Origin: Heterotrichella gracilis
Lineage: Eukaryota > Sar > Xanthophyceae > Tribonematales > Xanthonemataceae
DNA length: 64,000 bases
Direction of reading: 5' to 3'
Assembly (NCBI GenBank): GCA_032358255.1
Contig: JAULBX010002113.1
Coordinates: 1-64,000, forward strand
Made by a program: the position numbers and the translations under genes. The notes beneath the pieces are model-generated. The model was not told the origin of the DNA. It was given only the letters and a program-made list of their open reading frames with translations, and did not search any database. Shown here piece after piece: positions 20,303 through 33,800 of this stretch; position 1 is the stretch's first letter, and the number at the start of each line of letters is the position of its first letter.

Positions 20303-23300
20303 TCAGCCGTGCTTTGTGAATATGAACCCCGCGCACTGCGACAGCGCTATGATGACCTCAATGACCAGCAGCCAGATGACAATGAGCTCCAGGCGCGTGG
20401 TGTGGTACTTGTTCTCGTGGCTGCGCAGCATGTTGAGGATCTCCTGGAGGACCTGGGGGGAGGCAGCAATTCGTTACGATAAAAACTTTCAAGGTGAAAT
20501 TAAATGGTTTTTTTATGCACGGTGCGCAGGATGTCGAAGATCTCCTGGAGGACCTGTGGATGGGACAGCAGATTGTTACGATAATTAACAACTTTTCAAG
20601 GTGAAATTAAAGGTTTTTTTCATGCGTTGTGCGCAGCATGTTGACGACCTTTTGGAGGACCTGGGAGGAAGCAAACAGGGACACAACAAAGCGGAGTACA
20701 CTTGTTCACCCACCCCGTCTATGGATGTTCATGAGGGTATTGCCATCCCTTTGCTTTCTCCCTACACCCACTGGCATTGAACGTGCCTACTTGTGTGCCA
20801 GTCAGCACAAACATGCAATAAATGTCATAAATGTCAAATAATATTGATCAAATACTTGCATGCCTCTGTTTGACTACCCAAGAGCAGGCAGTGTAGACTA
20901 TTATTTTATCTATTATGCTTTACGGTTTTATCTAGTATGCTTTACAATTTACAATACTCTTTTATCAATTACTTTATTTTTAATCACCCTTTAATCAATT
21001 TTCTTTTTGCACGCTTATGTCCAGTACCTGGAACCTCTCGTTGAGCACCTCCACCCGTGTCTCCAGCTCCACATACTCGCACACGCGCTTGTACAGACTC
21101 TCCATGGTGTCCGGCGCATTCCAGATGAAATCGGGGGTGTCCAACACCGAAAGCACCAAATTCACCGCGCATTTTAGGATGAAGACCCGCCCGATCAGCT
21201 TGGCGATCTCCTCCGATGACATGTGCACCTCCCCCGTGGTGGCCAGCCTGCTGGGCAGGTACTTGGTGGCTCCCACCAGCTCTGATGCCCGCTCCTCAAA
21301 CACGCTGAGCTTGGTGGACTGGGTGAGGGAGTAGCTGATACTCAACATGGCCTGCGGGGGTGGTGGGTGTGTGTGGTTTGCAGCGGAGTGGGGAAAGAGG
21401 GGGGAAGGTCAGCATTGCCTGCAGGGGAGGGGGGTGGAAGGAGGTAGGTTATTGAGGTGGGGTTGGGTAAGTACTTTGTGGCCCCCACCAGCTCCGATGC
21501 CCGCTCCTCAAACACGCTGACCTTGGTGGACTGAGTAAGTGAGTAGCTGATACTCAACATGGCCTGCGGGAGTTAGAGTTGTGCGTGTGTGGGTTGTGAT
21601 GGTGTGGAGATGGTGGGTGGTGAGGTTTGTGTTGTTGGCATGGGCTCAGGGGATAGGAAGTGGCGGTTTGTGTGAAAGGGGGGGGGGTGTTTGAATATTG
21701 TCTGCAAGTGTGGGGGGTGGGAGGATGGTGTGGGCGTGTGGTGGGGTGGAATATGTGAAATGATATTCTCCCCATGGTTGGCAGGGGTGAATGGTGGTGG
21801 CTGGAAGGGGGTGCGTTTGGGCAAAGAGGTGTGCACAGTGGAAGTTGAAAATGATTATAGGGTTCAGCGCTGCACTTACCAGCACCGAGTTTGCCAGGTG
21901 CGAGCTCATGGTGATGGTGTCATTCTCGATGTGCGGCTTGACCCCCAGCGAGTAGTTATACTGGAACTCGTCGATCTCCACCTTATCCAGGGGCAGGGGG
22001 TCCACTGCACAGACCTTGACGGTGGTGCGCAGCACTTGCTGCTCCTGGGATTGGCTCAATCCCCAGAAGGCCAGGCAGCCGTAGTCGAAGTAGAAGCCGT
22101 GCCCGTAGGCCCCCTCCCCAAACCTGTAGGGCAGGGGGAGAAGTTACGTTGCTGTCTACGGGGACATGATAACACCATGCAGGGCAGGGGGCGGCACAAT
22201 ATATCGTTTGGTGTGTAATGATGGCATGTGCTTTCCTGGTACATTCGCTACGTGTCGAAAACGAAATATTATGATGGCGGCACCATGTTGAGTGGTTTTA
22301 CTCACTAAACCCTTTTGTCCCATCCAGAAGGTGATGTGGTCCTCCATTAAACCCTAAACCCTACATCCCACAACCCCCACACACAATGGTGAACTCCTGG
22401 TGCACCACGTCAGCATAGGCCTCCTCCAGGAATGCGCTGTTGCCCTCGTCCCCCAGGTGCTTGCGCAGCAGATCCAAGCCATAGGTGTCTGCGGTTCACA
22501 TGGCCCCACACACATGGCCGAGCAAACCCTACAACCTACACCCATGGCCAAGCAAACCCTAAACCCTACACCCCACACCCGCCACACTCACGTGAACTCC
22601 TGGTGCACCACATCCGCGTAGGCCTCCTCCAGGAATGTGCTGTTTCCCTGGTCACCCAGGTGCTTGCGCAGCAGATCCAAGTCATAGGTGTCTGCTGTGC
22701 AGTAAATGGTGATGCGACCGCTGGGGGACACCACCTCCGGGGTTGGCGAGGGCTCAAAGTCCTACAAGTGGGTTTAGGGTTAAGGGGTTATGGTTCGTTT
22801 CGCTAGGGCTGGGGTGTTTTGCCTAGGACTGGGGAAATTCTAGGCTCTGCAGAGTAGGGTTATTCGCATGGGCGCCATTGGGTTTAGGGTTTGAGGTGGA
22901 AGGATGTTGCCTCGATGACCATACCTCAAAAGGTAGTTGTCTTTAGATTGTGCTTTTAGGGTTTTAGGGTGTTCCTGCCTGCCGGGTCGCTTGCGTACCT
23001 CGAAGATGGACGTCTGCGCCATGCCCATGGGGAGCGATGACTGGTTGGCGCCATCTGGCAGGGCGACAAACTTCTCTCGGCTCCTTCCAGTGGAGTTAGC
23101 CTGCATAGTGCATAGCATAGAATATAAGACGGCATCGATATGACAAGCACCATGCATGCCAAGTGGGGCATTTTGCACTCTGAAGGAGCACTTCCGGAGC
23201 TAAGCAGAGCAACCAGCGCTGGCGTGCAGGGGTAAAGCGGACAGGCGCATCACAATAGCTCTTTCACTCGCACTCTTTGAAAATAGAAGCTTTGGTTTAT

Positions 23301-23690
23301 GTATGCATGCCTGTCGTAGCCCATGTCTAGGATTGGATTGTACCCCTCACCGTGTGGAAAAAGACACCACATACCGAACCAAGCAACAAAAATCATGAAC
23401 CCGTGGGAAGGAAGACTAGAAAGGAACCACAACCAGCCCTCAAGCAGGAGGGGAGTGGCCCGTACCCTAGGCAACCCTGTCCCACTGTTCCCCATCTGCA
23501 CCAAAATGGAGGGAAAAATAGGGTTTGGCCTGTATGCATGCGCTCATAACCACCGTCCACGCCTTGGCCTAGGTCCTCTAAACCCTAAACCTAACCGTAC
23601 CCTGGGTAGCCTGTCCCAGTTTGCCACCATCTGCTTGGCGAGCTGCCTGTTGAGCTTGCTGGTGGGGTCGAACGGCTGGCGCTCCGCCAT
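20303..23690 (-). CDS. DUF155 protein, yeast RMD1 type
   Basis: Exons (gene order): 23690-23601, 23100-22999, 22761-22592, 22123-21880, 21351-21028, 20452-20303; 359 residues in one frame. The start ATG gives MAERQPFDPTSKLNRQL; no earlier in-frame exon was found. The core shows RITIYCTADTYDLDLLRKHL, GFYFDYGCLAFWGLSQSQEQ, EFQYNYS, LSISYSLTQSTKLSVFEE, LETRVEVLNERFQVLQEILN and the C-terminal helix LELIVIWLLVIEVIIALSQ, in the order of RMD1/Sif-type DUF155 proteins. The molecular role of the family is poorly known; the terminal hydrophobic helix suggests membrane attachment. No presequence is evident, unlike the second DUF155 gene 7 kb away. Introns and the 3' flank contain several decayed copies of its own exons. 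Confidence 0.85.
20521..20676 (-). repeat. Two decayed copies of the last RMD1-like exon start
   Basis: On the plus strand, GTGCGCAGGATGTCGAAGATC (about 20521) and GTGCGCAGCATGTTGACGACC (about 20629) repeat GCTGCGCAGCATGTTGAGGA of the true exon. Each is followed by GGAGGACCT. A 35-base AACTTTCAAGGTGAAATTAAA-like spacer is also duplicated. Confidence 0.82.
21475..21565 (-). repeat. Copy of the RMD1-like exon 5 start inside the upstream intron
   Basis: About 90 bases repeat the beginning of exon 5, encoding LSISYSLTQSTKVSVFEE and SELVGATKYL, and keep the acceptor CCGCAG. They lie 212 bases upstream of the true acceptor. That offset is not a multiple of three, so using this site would need its own donor. 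Confidence 0.88.
22388..22502 (-). repeat. Decayed copy of RMD1-like exon 3
   Basis: About 115 bases repeat the 3' two-thirds of exon 3 (22592-22700). The minus strand would encode TADTYGLDLLRKHLGDEGNS and EEAYADVVHQEF. The GT donor after the exon end is gone in the copy. CCCTAAACCCTA tracts lie on both sides (about 22350 and 22555). Confidence 0.9.
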
Positions 23691-24893
23691 GGCGACCGCC
23701 TGCCGCACCAGGTGGTGGTACTGTGCCAGGTGGAGTGTGTCTCACAAGCTAGCTACGCCCGGGCGGATAGAAAAGTAGTTTTGGGCGCCGACTATCTCAA
23801 TATACAGGTGGTGTTTGTGTGGCACTGACCACCGTGCTGCCTGCTCACGCTAGCCGCCTGGCGAGCAGTGCTTAAACCGACTGGCTGGGAGACAGGCTCC
23901 GGTTTGATTCGAAGTGCACCTTCAGGAGGTGGTGGTTGTGGTGGTTGTATTGCAGCTATGGGGGTTGAAAGCCCAGGCATGCGCATATGCATGCATTGCA
24001 AAACCCTACAACGACAACCGAGGTAACGCCACGAAACAGACGCCAAGGCTGCACGCGTTGTGGATGTGGTACGGACAAGCTTTTGCGTATCAACGCATAG
24101 TAATTGCCCGTACTGTGCGTCTTGCGTCTGGGGTAAACCAATGTTAGCCCATTTTTTGTTTCCTGGGGATGGGTAATCTACCATGCAATCCCACTTGGTG
24201 CAATTTTTGCAGCAGCATTTTTGCAGCAGCATTTTTGAAGTGACTTGCTTTGTGACAGACAAAAGATATTCCTGTCCTATCCTTTGGAGGTTTGTTGCAA
24301 CTTTATTAACCACTGGTTGCGGCATGTTTCAGTCGCACCACAAACCTGTGGTTTTCACAACCAAACAGTGCCCATGTCCAAACAGTGCCCACGTCCAAAC
24401 CAGACATAGTGTTGCCACGATCTCGGTAATGGCCATGTCAAATAGTTCCAACTCCACCCCCTCAGGACAGGCAACAGACTGTACCTAAACGGTTATGCTG
24501 GACCGCGGTCAGCTGAAACCGCTCTGGCACACCCTCCAGCCTAGTGACAGAAAAGAATATGGTGGAAATGGGAAAAGCATCGAAAAGCAGATTACCACCC
24601 CACTGTAGCCATCATGCAAAAGCGTTCACCATGTACCCTGCGTTTATTCAGCGCGTGCATCATTCCTAAACCCTAAGACCCTAAACTCAGACTTAGGCCA
24701 AGTGCCCCGCGACAGGTCAGGCGCACGCCCACACCCCGCCAACGAGCCGTTGCTCACTACACAGAGGACCCGCTGGCACTGCAACTCTAAACCCTAAGCC
24801 CCTCTGCGTTCCCTACGGCAGCCATCAGCCTCTCCCTCAGCTTCACATCCTGGCAGAACCCTAGGGACAAAACCCTAAACCCTAACCCAGCCC
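23691..24893. other. Interval between the RMD1-like start and HERC-like stop
   Basis: This probably holds the RMD1-like promoter and HERC-like 3' UTR. At about 24770-24855, downstream of the HERC stop, lies a decayed copy of the last HERC exon. A repeated GCAGCAGCATTTTTG word occurs at about 24210-24235. No supported gene. Confidence 0.45.
24770..24855 (-). repeat. Decayed copy of the HERC-like last exon, past the stop
   Basis: CCCCTCTGCGTTCCCTACGG and CATCAGCCTCTCCCTCAGCTT repeat 24906-24955 of the true exon (CCCCTCTGCGTTCTCTATGG...). The two are separated by AACCCTAAACCCTAACCC. Confidence 0.87.
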
Positions 24894-27800
24894 TCACTGC
24901 AGCCCGAACCCCTCTGCGTTCTCTATGGCGGTCATCAGCCTCTCTCTGAGCTTGTCCTGGGTGCTGTAGTCAGGCAGCATGAGCACGTTGAAGCAGGTGT
25001 GGGAGGTGGGCAGGCGAGTGGTGTCGGGCGACGCGCGCTGGATGGTGAGGGTCAGCTTGGACAGGCCACCCACGGGCGCCCTGCGGCCAGGTGGGGAAGG
25101 GTGGTTTGTCAGATCGAGGAGGAGGTCGATGTTGTCAGAAAAGAGTCAAAAAGAATGGCGGGATAGCGCCCATGGAACGTGAGTCGAAGCGGCTGTGTGT
25201 GCGAGGTGGGCAGGAGGGTGGTGCGCGGTGATACGGGCTGAGATGGTGAGGGTGTGCTTGGACAGGCCACACATGGGTGCCCTTTGCAGCCAGAAAGGGG
25301 TAGGAGGGGAGTAATCATGGTATGTGGCCAATGCACTGCCTTCCCAGCCCCTGACCCCTTCCCCTGAACCACCATGTTTCACCCTAGGGAGAGGCAGAAT
25401 CATATTTCATAGCATAAAAGACAACATTTCCTGCCGCACCCCACCGCCCCCACCTGTCACAGCCCGATGTGAATGCCAGGAACCGCTTCTTCTCCTCCAG
25501 TGTCATCCCTTGCACCACCTGCCAGAACCACACCACTGCGGGGCTGGTGGCGCTGTAGCCGCCCTCATACCGCGCGCTGGCCTGCAGGGGGAGGGGAGCA
25601 AGGGGGATTGTTAGGGGCCAAAGGTGGTCAGGGTTTAGGGTTTTGGGTTTAGGGTCCAGCGGAGGTGCTACAAGTCCAGGTGCGGCAAGGGTTTGGGTGA
25701 AGAGGTTGTATTCTTTGAGTTTTAGGATTAAAGTGCAGGGTCTCCACCTGGAGCTGCGCAGTATGCCAATTTAACATGGACACGGACTAAGGTTCTGGAA
25801 TTTCAAGGGTAAGGGTTCAAGGTTTAGGGTTTTTTGCCCCACCTGCAGCTGCTCAAAGTCCAGGTGTGGCAGCCCGCACACCAGCAGCTCAAGCTCCTCG
25901 TGGCGGAACAGCTGCATGGCAGGGCCGCCGCACACCTGGAGGAGGGGAAATGTAAAGTTAAATGTATTAAAATACGATACGATATAGATTTAAAAGATAT
26001 AACTGACAGCTGCATGTCGGCGCTGCATGGCAGGGCCACGGCACATCTGAAGGGAGGGGGGGGGGGGTCTATATGGCAAATGCAATGACATACAGTGTTG
26101 ACTACGACTGACTGCCGCATATAGCAACCGCTGCATGGTGGCAAGGGTAACACGATAATAAACTTGTAGTCGTTTTGGTTATCTCATTACCCTTGATGGT
26201 AGCCACTGCACAACTTAGGGGAAGGGGCAAATTGTATGCTGCCTGTTGGGGCTGTGCACATATCATAACCTAAACCCTAAATTCTGCAGGAGCCCTGCCT
26301 GAACTCACAATTGACTTGACATGAGCACATCAATGAGCAAGTGGCTATACACCCCCACAATGCATCTTATTGTAACAAATCAACCAGTCTTACCTGCAGA
26401 AAGCCCTGCCTGAATGCCACAAACTGGCTGGACACCGACTCATCCACCAGCCAGTGGCTGTACAGCTCGACGAATTCCCTCCTATTTTCCGCGGTCACAG
26501 GAATGTCGCGCCCCCCTGGCTTGAGGTCCACCGTGCGCATCTCCCCGAAGAAATCATACTCGACAGAAAATGTGCGCAGGAAAACCGACTCCACGTCGCC
26601 CTCGAAGTCCAACAGCTGCTGCAGGCCCTTGGCCAGTGCAGGGAAGGTGTCCCTTAGGTCCTGCAACATGGAAGAAGGCCCCTCTTAATACTGGTTAGAG
26701 TTTCTGGGGGACAAATGTGAATGGAATACTTGATGAAGACATACAAAACGCATCATAGTAAAGACTAAAAAAGCTGCTGCAGGTTCTCCTTGCGTCAAAC
26801 CAGCACCCTCCTCCCCACCCACATGCCCCAAAAACAGAAAACCCATCCCTACCTTGAATGTGGGCTTAATCCCCAGCAGCTTCTTGTACACCACCGGGGG
26901 CAGGTGCACATCCAAGATGACCCCGTTGTAGATTGCCAATCCCAGTGCTGTGCCCACCAGCTGGAACTCAAGCTCCGCCTCCACACTCAGGTGGTTGAAC
27001 CAATAGGAGCGGGTGTCCTCGCTGCAGGAGTAAGTAAATGAAAGCGGTAGATATTCAAGACATACTTCAATTACTTTTATGGCAGCTGCAGTGGTGTTGG
27101 ACCGATGAAAAACTGAATACAACTATAAGTTAGAGTGGAGTAAACAATAACATGAACACATTAGTCAATCTTGCTTGGCAAGCATGGAATATAATGATTA
27201 AAATACACGCCATTTCCCAAGTACAAGGGTGTTGGTGAAGGTAAAGCCAGAGCAGAATGAACCAGGTCGTTCCCTCGCCTGCCCCCAGCCTTACCTGTAC
27301 GTAAACATGCCGTATGCTGGGTTGAATATCTCCCTCACCAACAGCTGGAAGAACTCCTTGGTCAGGCCACCCTCATCAACGCCCTCCTCAGCCATGCCAG
27401 CAGACACAAAGCGCACCTGGGGAGGGTGTGGGTGTGTGTGGGTGTATGTGTGTGGGTGTGTGGGGGTGGGGACCAAGAAGAAGTCCTACTGAGGTATGCC
27501 AATTTTGTTGTTGGGAGAGGGGAAGGGAGGGGGCACATACACCCCACACCACCCATGGCCGAGGACGAGAAAGGATAGCAGGTCAGGGATGTTTATGGCC
27601 AGGGTCTGGTGGGTGCAATTTGACTCCCAAGGACGGGGTGAATTGAGCGCCAAGCAGCAAATTCTACGACGCCAATCATTACGAGGGGCAATGTCCACCC
27701 CCTTTCCACCCCCCATCCCCCAAACCCTATCCCCTCAACCCCACCCCCCACCGCTCACCTTGAGTGGCTTCTTCAGCTCTTGCTGTGATCGGTGCACCAG

Positions 27801-30800
27801 CTGGCTCATTGTGTCCTGAACCACGTCGCTGCGCCGGATCTGGAGGTCTAGGAAGGCGATGCTGCGCGGGTCTACGCCTCCAAACAGCGCCTGCGCAGGG
27901 GCCAGGAGGGTGGACTCACAATGGCGAGGAAAAATATGTAACAGGTATATACTAGTAACCTGTTATGAGTTTATTTTGAAACGAGGTTTGCACTTGTTTG
28001 CACTATTACTGAACCTGGTCTGCTGCACCTGTGTTTTTGCCATGCACTATGTGCGCCTTGGCCTCAGAATCCAACAACAATGGTACAACACCCACACCAT
28101 CACAACTTTGCAATTCACCAGCACCACCACCACTGCTGGCCGCCCACCCACCCACCTGTAATGAGCTGTTTTGCATGAGCCTGGTCTGCTGCATCTGCGA
28201 CTCCCCGTGCAGTATGCGCGCCTTGGCCTCGGGGTTGAGGATGAATGCAGACTGGCACAGCGACACCAGCGGCTGCACCTTGGCACCTGGGGGTGGCAAA
28301 TGTGCGAACAATTAGACATTGAGTACAGTAAAAGATATACAAATGGACACAGATTGGGACAGAGACATGAGCATCTGGGCACCTAGGGTGGACGAAACAT
28401 TAACAACTCACTGAGTAGAAATGGTTACAGACCAGGCTCTTGTTTTAAATTACCAGGCGCGTTAAGCAAAACACAGGAAGGGGTGACAGGCAAGGGACAG
28501 ATAAAAACAAAAATGCAATACTTTCTTAAAGTGCTTTGACAATGAAGTATAATAATAAAGGCACCTGCGTTTTCTGCTCGTCACCTGTGGGCACAAGGAG
28601 GAGCATATTGGTCACCATGTCATTGCCTACCCGCGATTATTCTTCATAATATCTTCGTTATTTTGCAAGCAATGTAGTACATGCCAGAATCGAATGCGTT
28701 ACACATACACACCTGCCAAATATGATACTCTAACCAGCAAACCTGGAGACGCACTACACGCATCTTGGACGGTCCCAACATTGCATTGCACGCAACCAGC
28801 TTTGCCTCCTAACCCCTAGCCTTGCTACTCTTGTGTTGGTGTTTTGGGCTTGGCTTCAGTTTAGTCCAGCCGCTCCCCATTCCATCCACCTTCACTACGA
28901 AATTGAGGCAAAATCACTCTAACCTTTGGTGGGTTGCTGCCCAACTGCAGCAGTTTTGTTGCAGTTGTTGTTTCAGCCATCCTTCAACCTGGTATGCCTA
29001 CACATGCGGCAGGTTAAGGATGGCAGCATTAACAACTACAGAAACACTGGTGCTGGTGGGCAGTAACCCACAAAAGGGTAAGGAGATCGGCCTTGATCTT
29101 GTAGTGACGGTGGATGGAGTGGAGAGCGGCAGGAAGAAACTGAAGCTTAAGCCCAAAAAGACCAAAAACGAAATGAGCAGCAAGGCCAGCACTATGGAGG
29201 CAAGGCCACACACATTGCTATGAAGTAAAAATGGGAACCAAAATCCCTTTTTTATGATTTTTTGGCACAACAGCAAGGAATCATTCACAAGATATTTTGA
29301 AAGGTTCATCTTGTGTGTTGGCAGCAAATAGTGCACCAAGTGCACACCATGCATAAATGATGTATTTGCACTATTACTATTGCACCCACCTTCTTAGTAC
29401 CCTTCGTCAATACATCGTAGCGAGCCCTACCTCCCCTGCCCACTCTATCCCCTCCACCTGGGAGTTGCCCATGCCTCTTTCAGGGTGCGGCGGGCTCTTC
29501 ATCATCATTCATGTTATTCTACAATAAAACAACATAAATGACGATGAAAAGCCCGCCGCACCCCGAACCTCTCTGTGGCCCCCTGACTACGCCTCTGTGC
29601 GGCCCCTTCCTTTCTTCCTTTCCTAACCCCTCCCCTACCTGTGTTTGCCAGCCTGATCCAGTTGATATACTCCTCAACCAGGTTGGCACGCTCAGACACC
29701 TCGGGGTTGTAGAACTCGGTGAATGGGACCATCTCCCCCGAAGCCAGGTTGGCCTCGTACATCACCCGAAGGAGCTGCGCGGCCACCAGGATGGCCCACT
29801 TGGATTCCCTGTGGGGGGTGAAATACCTTTCTTGATTGAAGAAGAAAAAGGAACTAATTATATGAACAGCCCCAGGATGGCCCTGAAGATGGCCAGGCTG
29901 GCCATCTTCAGGGCTGAGCTGTAATCCCTGTGTGCGCCACGTGGCACCGCAGCGGGCACACCACACCCGCAGCATGCACAAATCAAACAAAACACGCTAC
30001 AATTTCATCGCAACCACGACCGCAACCATTGTTTTGGTGACTACAACCATAGTCAAATCCCAATGGTAGCATCCTCGCAATCACGATGGACGCACCTGCT
30101 CCCTGCCGCGGCGCTGGCTGCCATTCCTGCCATGTGGCGCTGCAGCGGGCGCACCACACGCGCAGCAAACACGTCTGGCGGGAGCTCAGCTAGCCACCCC
30201 GCCAGGGTGGTCTGTGCCTTGGGCGGTAGGGAGGTGACAATCAACGCCAGCTGATACATGACGCCCCTGCAGAGGCCACGGATGGACAGGGGGGTCAACC
30301 ATTGTGATTGAATCGATGTTGTATTCCCATTGATTTATGAATTAAGTAATGAGAACAAAGCTGTAGAAGTTTCATAAAATGAGTTTTCATGCACCAGCTG
30401 AGGGCCTGAATGTGTACGTAAAATTGTAGAAGTCAAGTGCGTGGTGGTCTGCTGTGGCTTAGGTCTGCCTATACACTCTGATCGCCTCGCCATTCACAGG
30501 GTCTAGGGTGTACGGTTTGTCTTTAGGGTATATAGTACCTGCACACGCTGACCGCCTCCCCATTGATGGGGTTTTGCAGCAGTATGAAGATGACCCTGAG
30601 CCAGTGGGGGGTGTCAAGTTCATCCACCCCACCGCCACGCTCCAGGATTTGCCCCATGCCTGCGCACAAAGGTGGATGCGGTTGCAAAACTAAAACGCCA
30701 GGAGGAGGAGGAATCCAGCATGAATGGCAGTGTGCACGGCATGCTTGATAGGGAAGATGCAGTGAAAACCTCACTGAACCCAACACACGCACAATAGGTA

Positions 30801-33800
30801 GTCATGTGTGTGGTCATGTGTGCAACGCGCATTGTGCCAAGTGCAACAGAACGCTCACTGAACCAAAGACATTACTGTACCCAGCCCCCTCACCGTCCAC
30901 CAGCCGCGCGCACGCCGCCCCCAGCACTGCAATGACCCCCCCTTTGTGCACCCTCAGCAGGCGCATACAACTAGATATTAGCCAACACATCCAGTTAGGC
31001 CAGAATCAGGACTACACTCCGCCGCATTAAAACCAACTAAAATTTCCATTCGAAAGTGTAACAATACCCTATCAAACCCGCTCACCGTCCACCAGCCGCG
31101 CGCAGGCCGCCCCCAGCACCGCAATCACCCCCCCCTTGTACATTCGCAACAGGCTCTCATACACCCAGGTGATGGCAGACACATCCAAGCCATGCCCAGG
31201 CTCAGAGCCCTGGCCTCCTGCAACCTGGGCACGCCACCCCCGCCCCTCCGTCCAAGAACCTGAAAGGCCGAAACAGATAAAAACAAATTACTGCGCGGCC
31301 TGCCCTTTAACAAACAAAAACATCTCTCAGCAATGCTGGGGGGAGATAAATTAGTTTTTTTTTTTAATATCAAGTGGAATGAAAAGACAATGCCCACCAT
31401 GTTCCCTACCTGAAAGGCCAGCATCAAGGTTGTTGTGCTTCTGGCGCTTTTCCTGCTGCTGCCCCGTGGGGGAGCTAACCCCCGTGATTTGTGCGGGGAT
31501 GGCAGGGGCGGCATTTTTTCCTTGGGAGAAAAAGTGCAGGAGGAATCCCGGGGATGGGAAAATCGCTTCCACCGCTCGGGTGACTGCCAGGGGCTTGGAG
31601 CGCGAGTCGGGATCTGCTAGTGCACTAGCTATGAGGGTACCCAGGGGGGGGATGGTGAGGGGGAGGAGGGCCCTGCCGTGCACGTCGTGCGCCTCGGGGC
31701 CTGCGCAAGGATTTAGGTATAAGATCTAGAGTTTAGTGTGTAGGCTAGGTATTTGCAAATAGCGCACGTTCCATCCCGTGCATCGTGGCTTGGCAATGCG
31801 TAGTGAATTGACCCATGATGCGTGAGGCTTGGCAAAGTGTCCATGGCAACAACGGTAACTGCTACTGCGTGCACGTTGCATTTCATTTTTTCAGCATTTG
31901 CCCCACCTGGCATGGCCATCGGGCCATCCTCTGGGTGCTGCCTCAGCACAAAGCTGTGATCCCCCAAACCCTAAACCCTAAGCCCACCTGGCATGGCCAT
32001 GTGGCCGTCCGCTGGCTGCTGCAGCAGCGCAAAGCTGTGGTCCCCCGCCGCCACCACCCACACCACAGCCATGGCGGGCAGGCCCTGCACCCGCCGGGGC
32101 CTCAGTTGGCTTTCCACACCCCCATTGGCCAGCTGGCCGTTCTCCCCATTGCCGCATGCCCACACCTCGTGGGTGCCGCTCAGCGCCAGGCTGTGCCTGC
32201 TGCCCGCGCTCACCTGGGGCAGGAATACAATATGTCACTAACTGAAAATAGAGGATAATATACATGTAGAAATTAGTAATCACATTGAAGGCCTTCCTGG
32301 TGCCGCATGCCCACACCTCAGCGCCAGGCTGTGCCTGCTGCCCGCACTCACCTGCAGCAGGATTAAATTGTTGTTGAAAGACAAGAATGGGACACCACAA
32401 CACACATTGCAAGGTAATGTTATTTGATATCAACTATTGTCTATTCCCGCACCTGTTGCAAGCATTCGGCGGTGTGTTTAGGGCTTGCAGACACTAGCCG
32501 CACAAACCTTCCCACATTGCCCCCCCACACCTACACAATGGCATGCCCCCCCCGGATTCGTGGTGCTTACTGGCCAACCAAACACCAGGCCCCCCCTCAA
32601 GTTTGCCACATTTGAAAACAGGTAGAAAACACCCACCTGCACAATTGCATGCTCCTCCAGCGCCTCCACCCTTGCAGGGTTGCACAGGTTGTCACTGGTC
32701 CCCTGCCCCGTCTGACCCCACGTGCCCCTGCCCCAGCTGAACACCTCGCCTCGTTGGCTGACCACCAAGGTGTGGTCGCCACCACAAGACACCTGCTTCA
32801 CTGCACAGGCAGGAAGCTCAGTTGGTCACATATCCATTTGCACTGAGGAGCAAATGTGTGGAGAGGCGTGCCTCTGACGATGCCGGTACCCATCACGTCG
32901 CCTACATCACACTTGGGGACCACATCGTCTTTAGGGATTAGGGCTTAGAACCTTTGACGAGGTATAGTGTTCAGTACCTTTACAGGGTTTGAGGGTTTAG
33001 CACCCTTTTGTGGGTCTAGGGTTCAGTACCGCTCCACCGCTTGCAAACTTTAGGGTTTAGTACCATTGACGCTGGTCAGGCTGCGCACAAGCTCCGCCAC
33101 GTCAACACCATATTGTGAAATTAATAAGTCACATACCTTTAAGGGTTTAGGGTCGAGTACCTTTGACGCTGGCCAGGCTGCGCACAAGCTCCGGCACATC
33201 AACACCATTTATAAAATCAATTAACCACCTACCTTTTAGGGTTTAGGGTTTAGGGTGTAGTACCTTTGACGCTGGCCAGGCTGCGCACAAGCTCCGGCAC
33301 CCCCACATTGTCATAGTGGCCCAGACCCAGCTGGCCATACTTGTTGCGACCCCAGGAAAACAGCCTGCGGTCAACGGTCAGCGCAGCGCAGTGGTTGTCC
33401 CCGCACCCCACCTGCGTCACGCCCACCGCCCACAGGCGCGGGATGGTGGCGGGTATGCTTTGGCTGTGCTTGTCACCCAGGCCTGGTTGGAACACAAGGG
33501 GGGGAAGGGTTCAGGCGTAAGTGGGAGGATGCTATCAGCGCCCCATGGGTGTATGCATGAATTTAGGTTTTTATGATTAAGGAGGTTTAGAGTTCATGGT
33601 GAGCCCTGTGCATTGGTCGTTCCCTCCCATCAGCTGTGTCGCGCCCACCGGCTGCAGGCGAGACATGGTGGCGGGCATGCCCTTCCTGTGCCTGTCAGCC
33701 ACGCTGGTTTGCCACACCAAGAGCGTGTTCAGGTGCAAATCCTCTTTACCTTTAAACCCAAAACCCTGAACCCTGAACCCTAACAGCTCACCTAGAGCGC

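Noticed and set aside
28287-29638. The 1.35-kb HERC intron as a nested gene
   Set aside because: Small open frames on both strands lack any recognisable motif or consistent splice structure; HERC exons on both sides join in phase.
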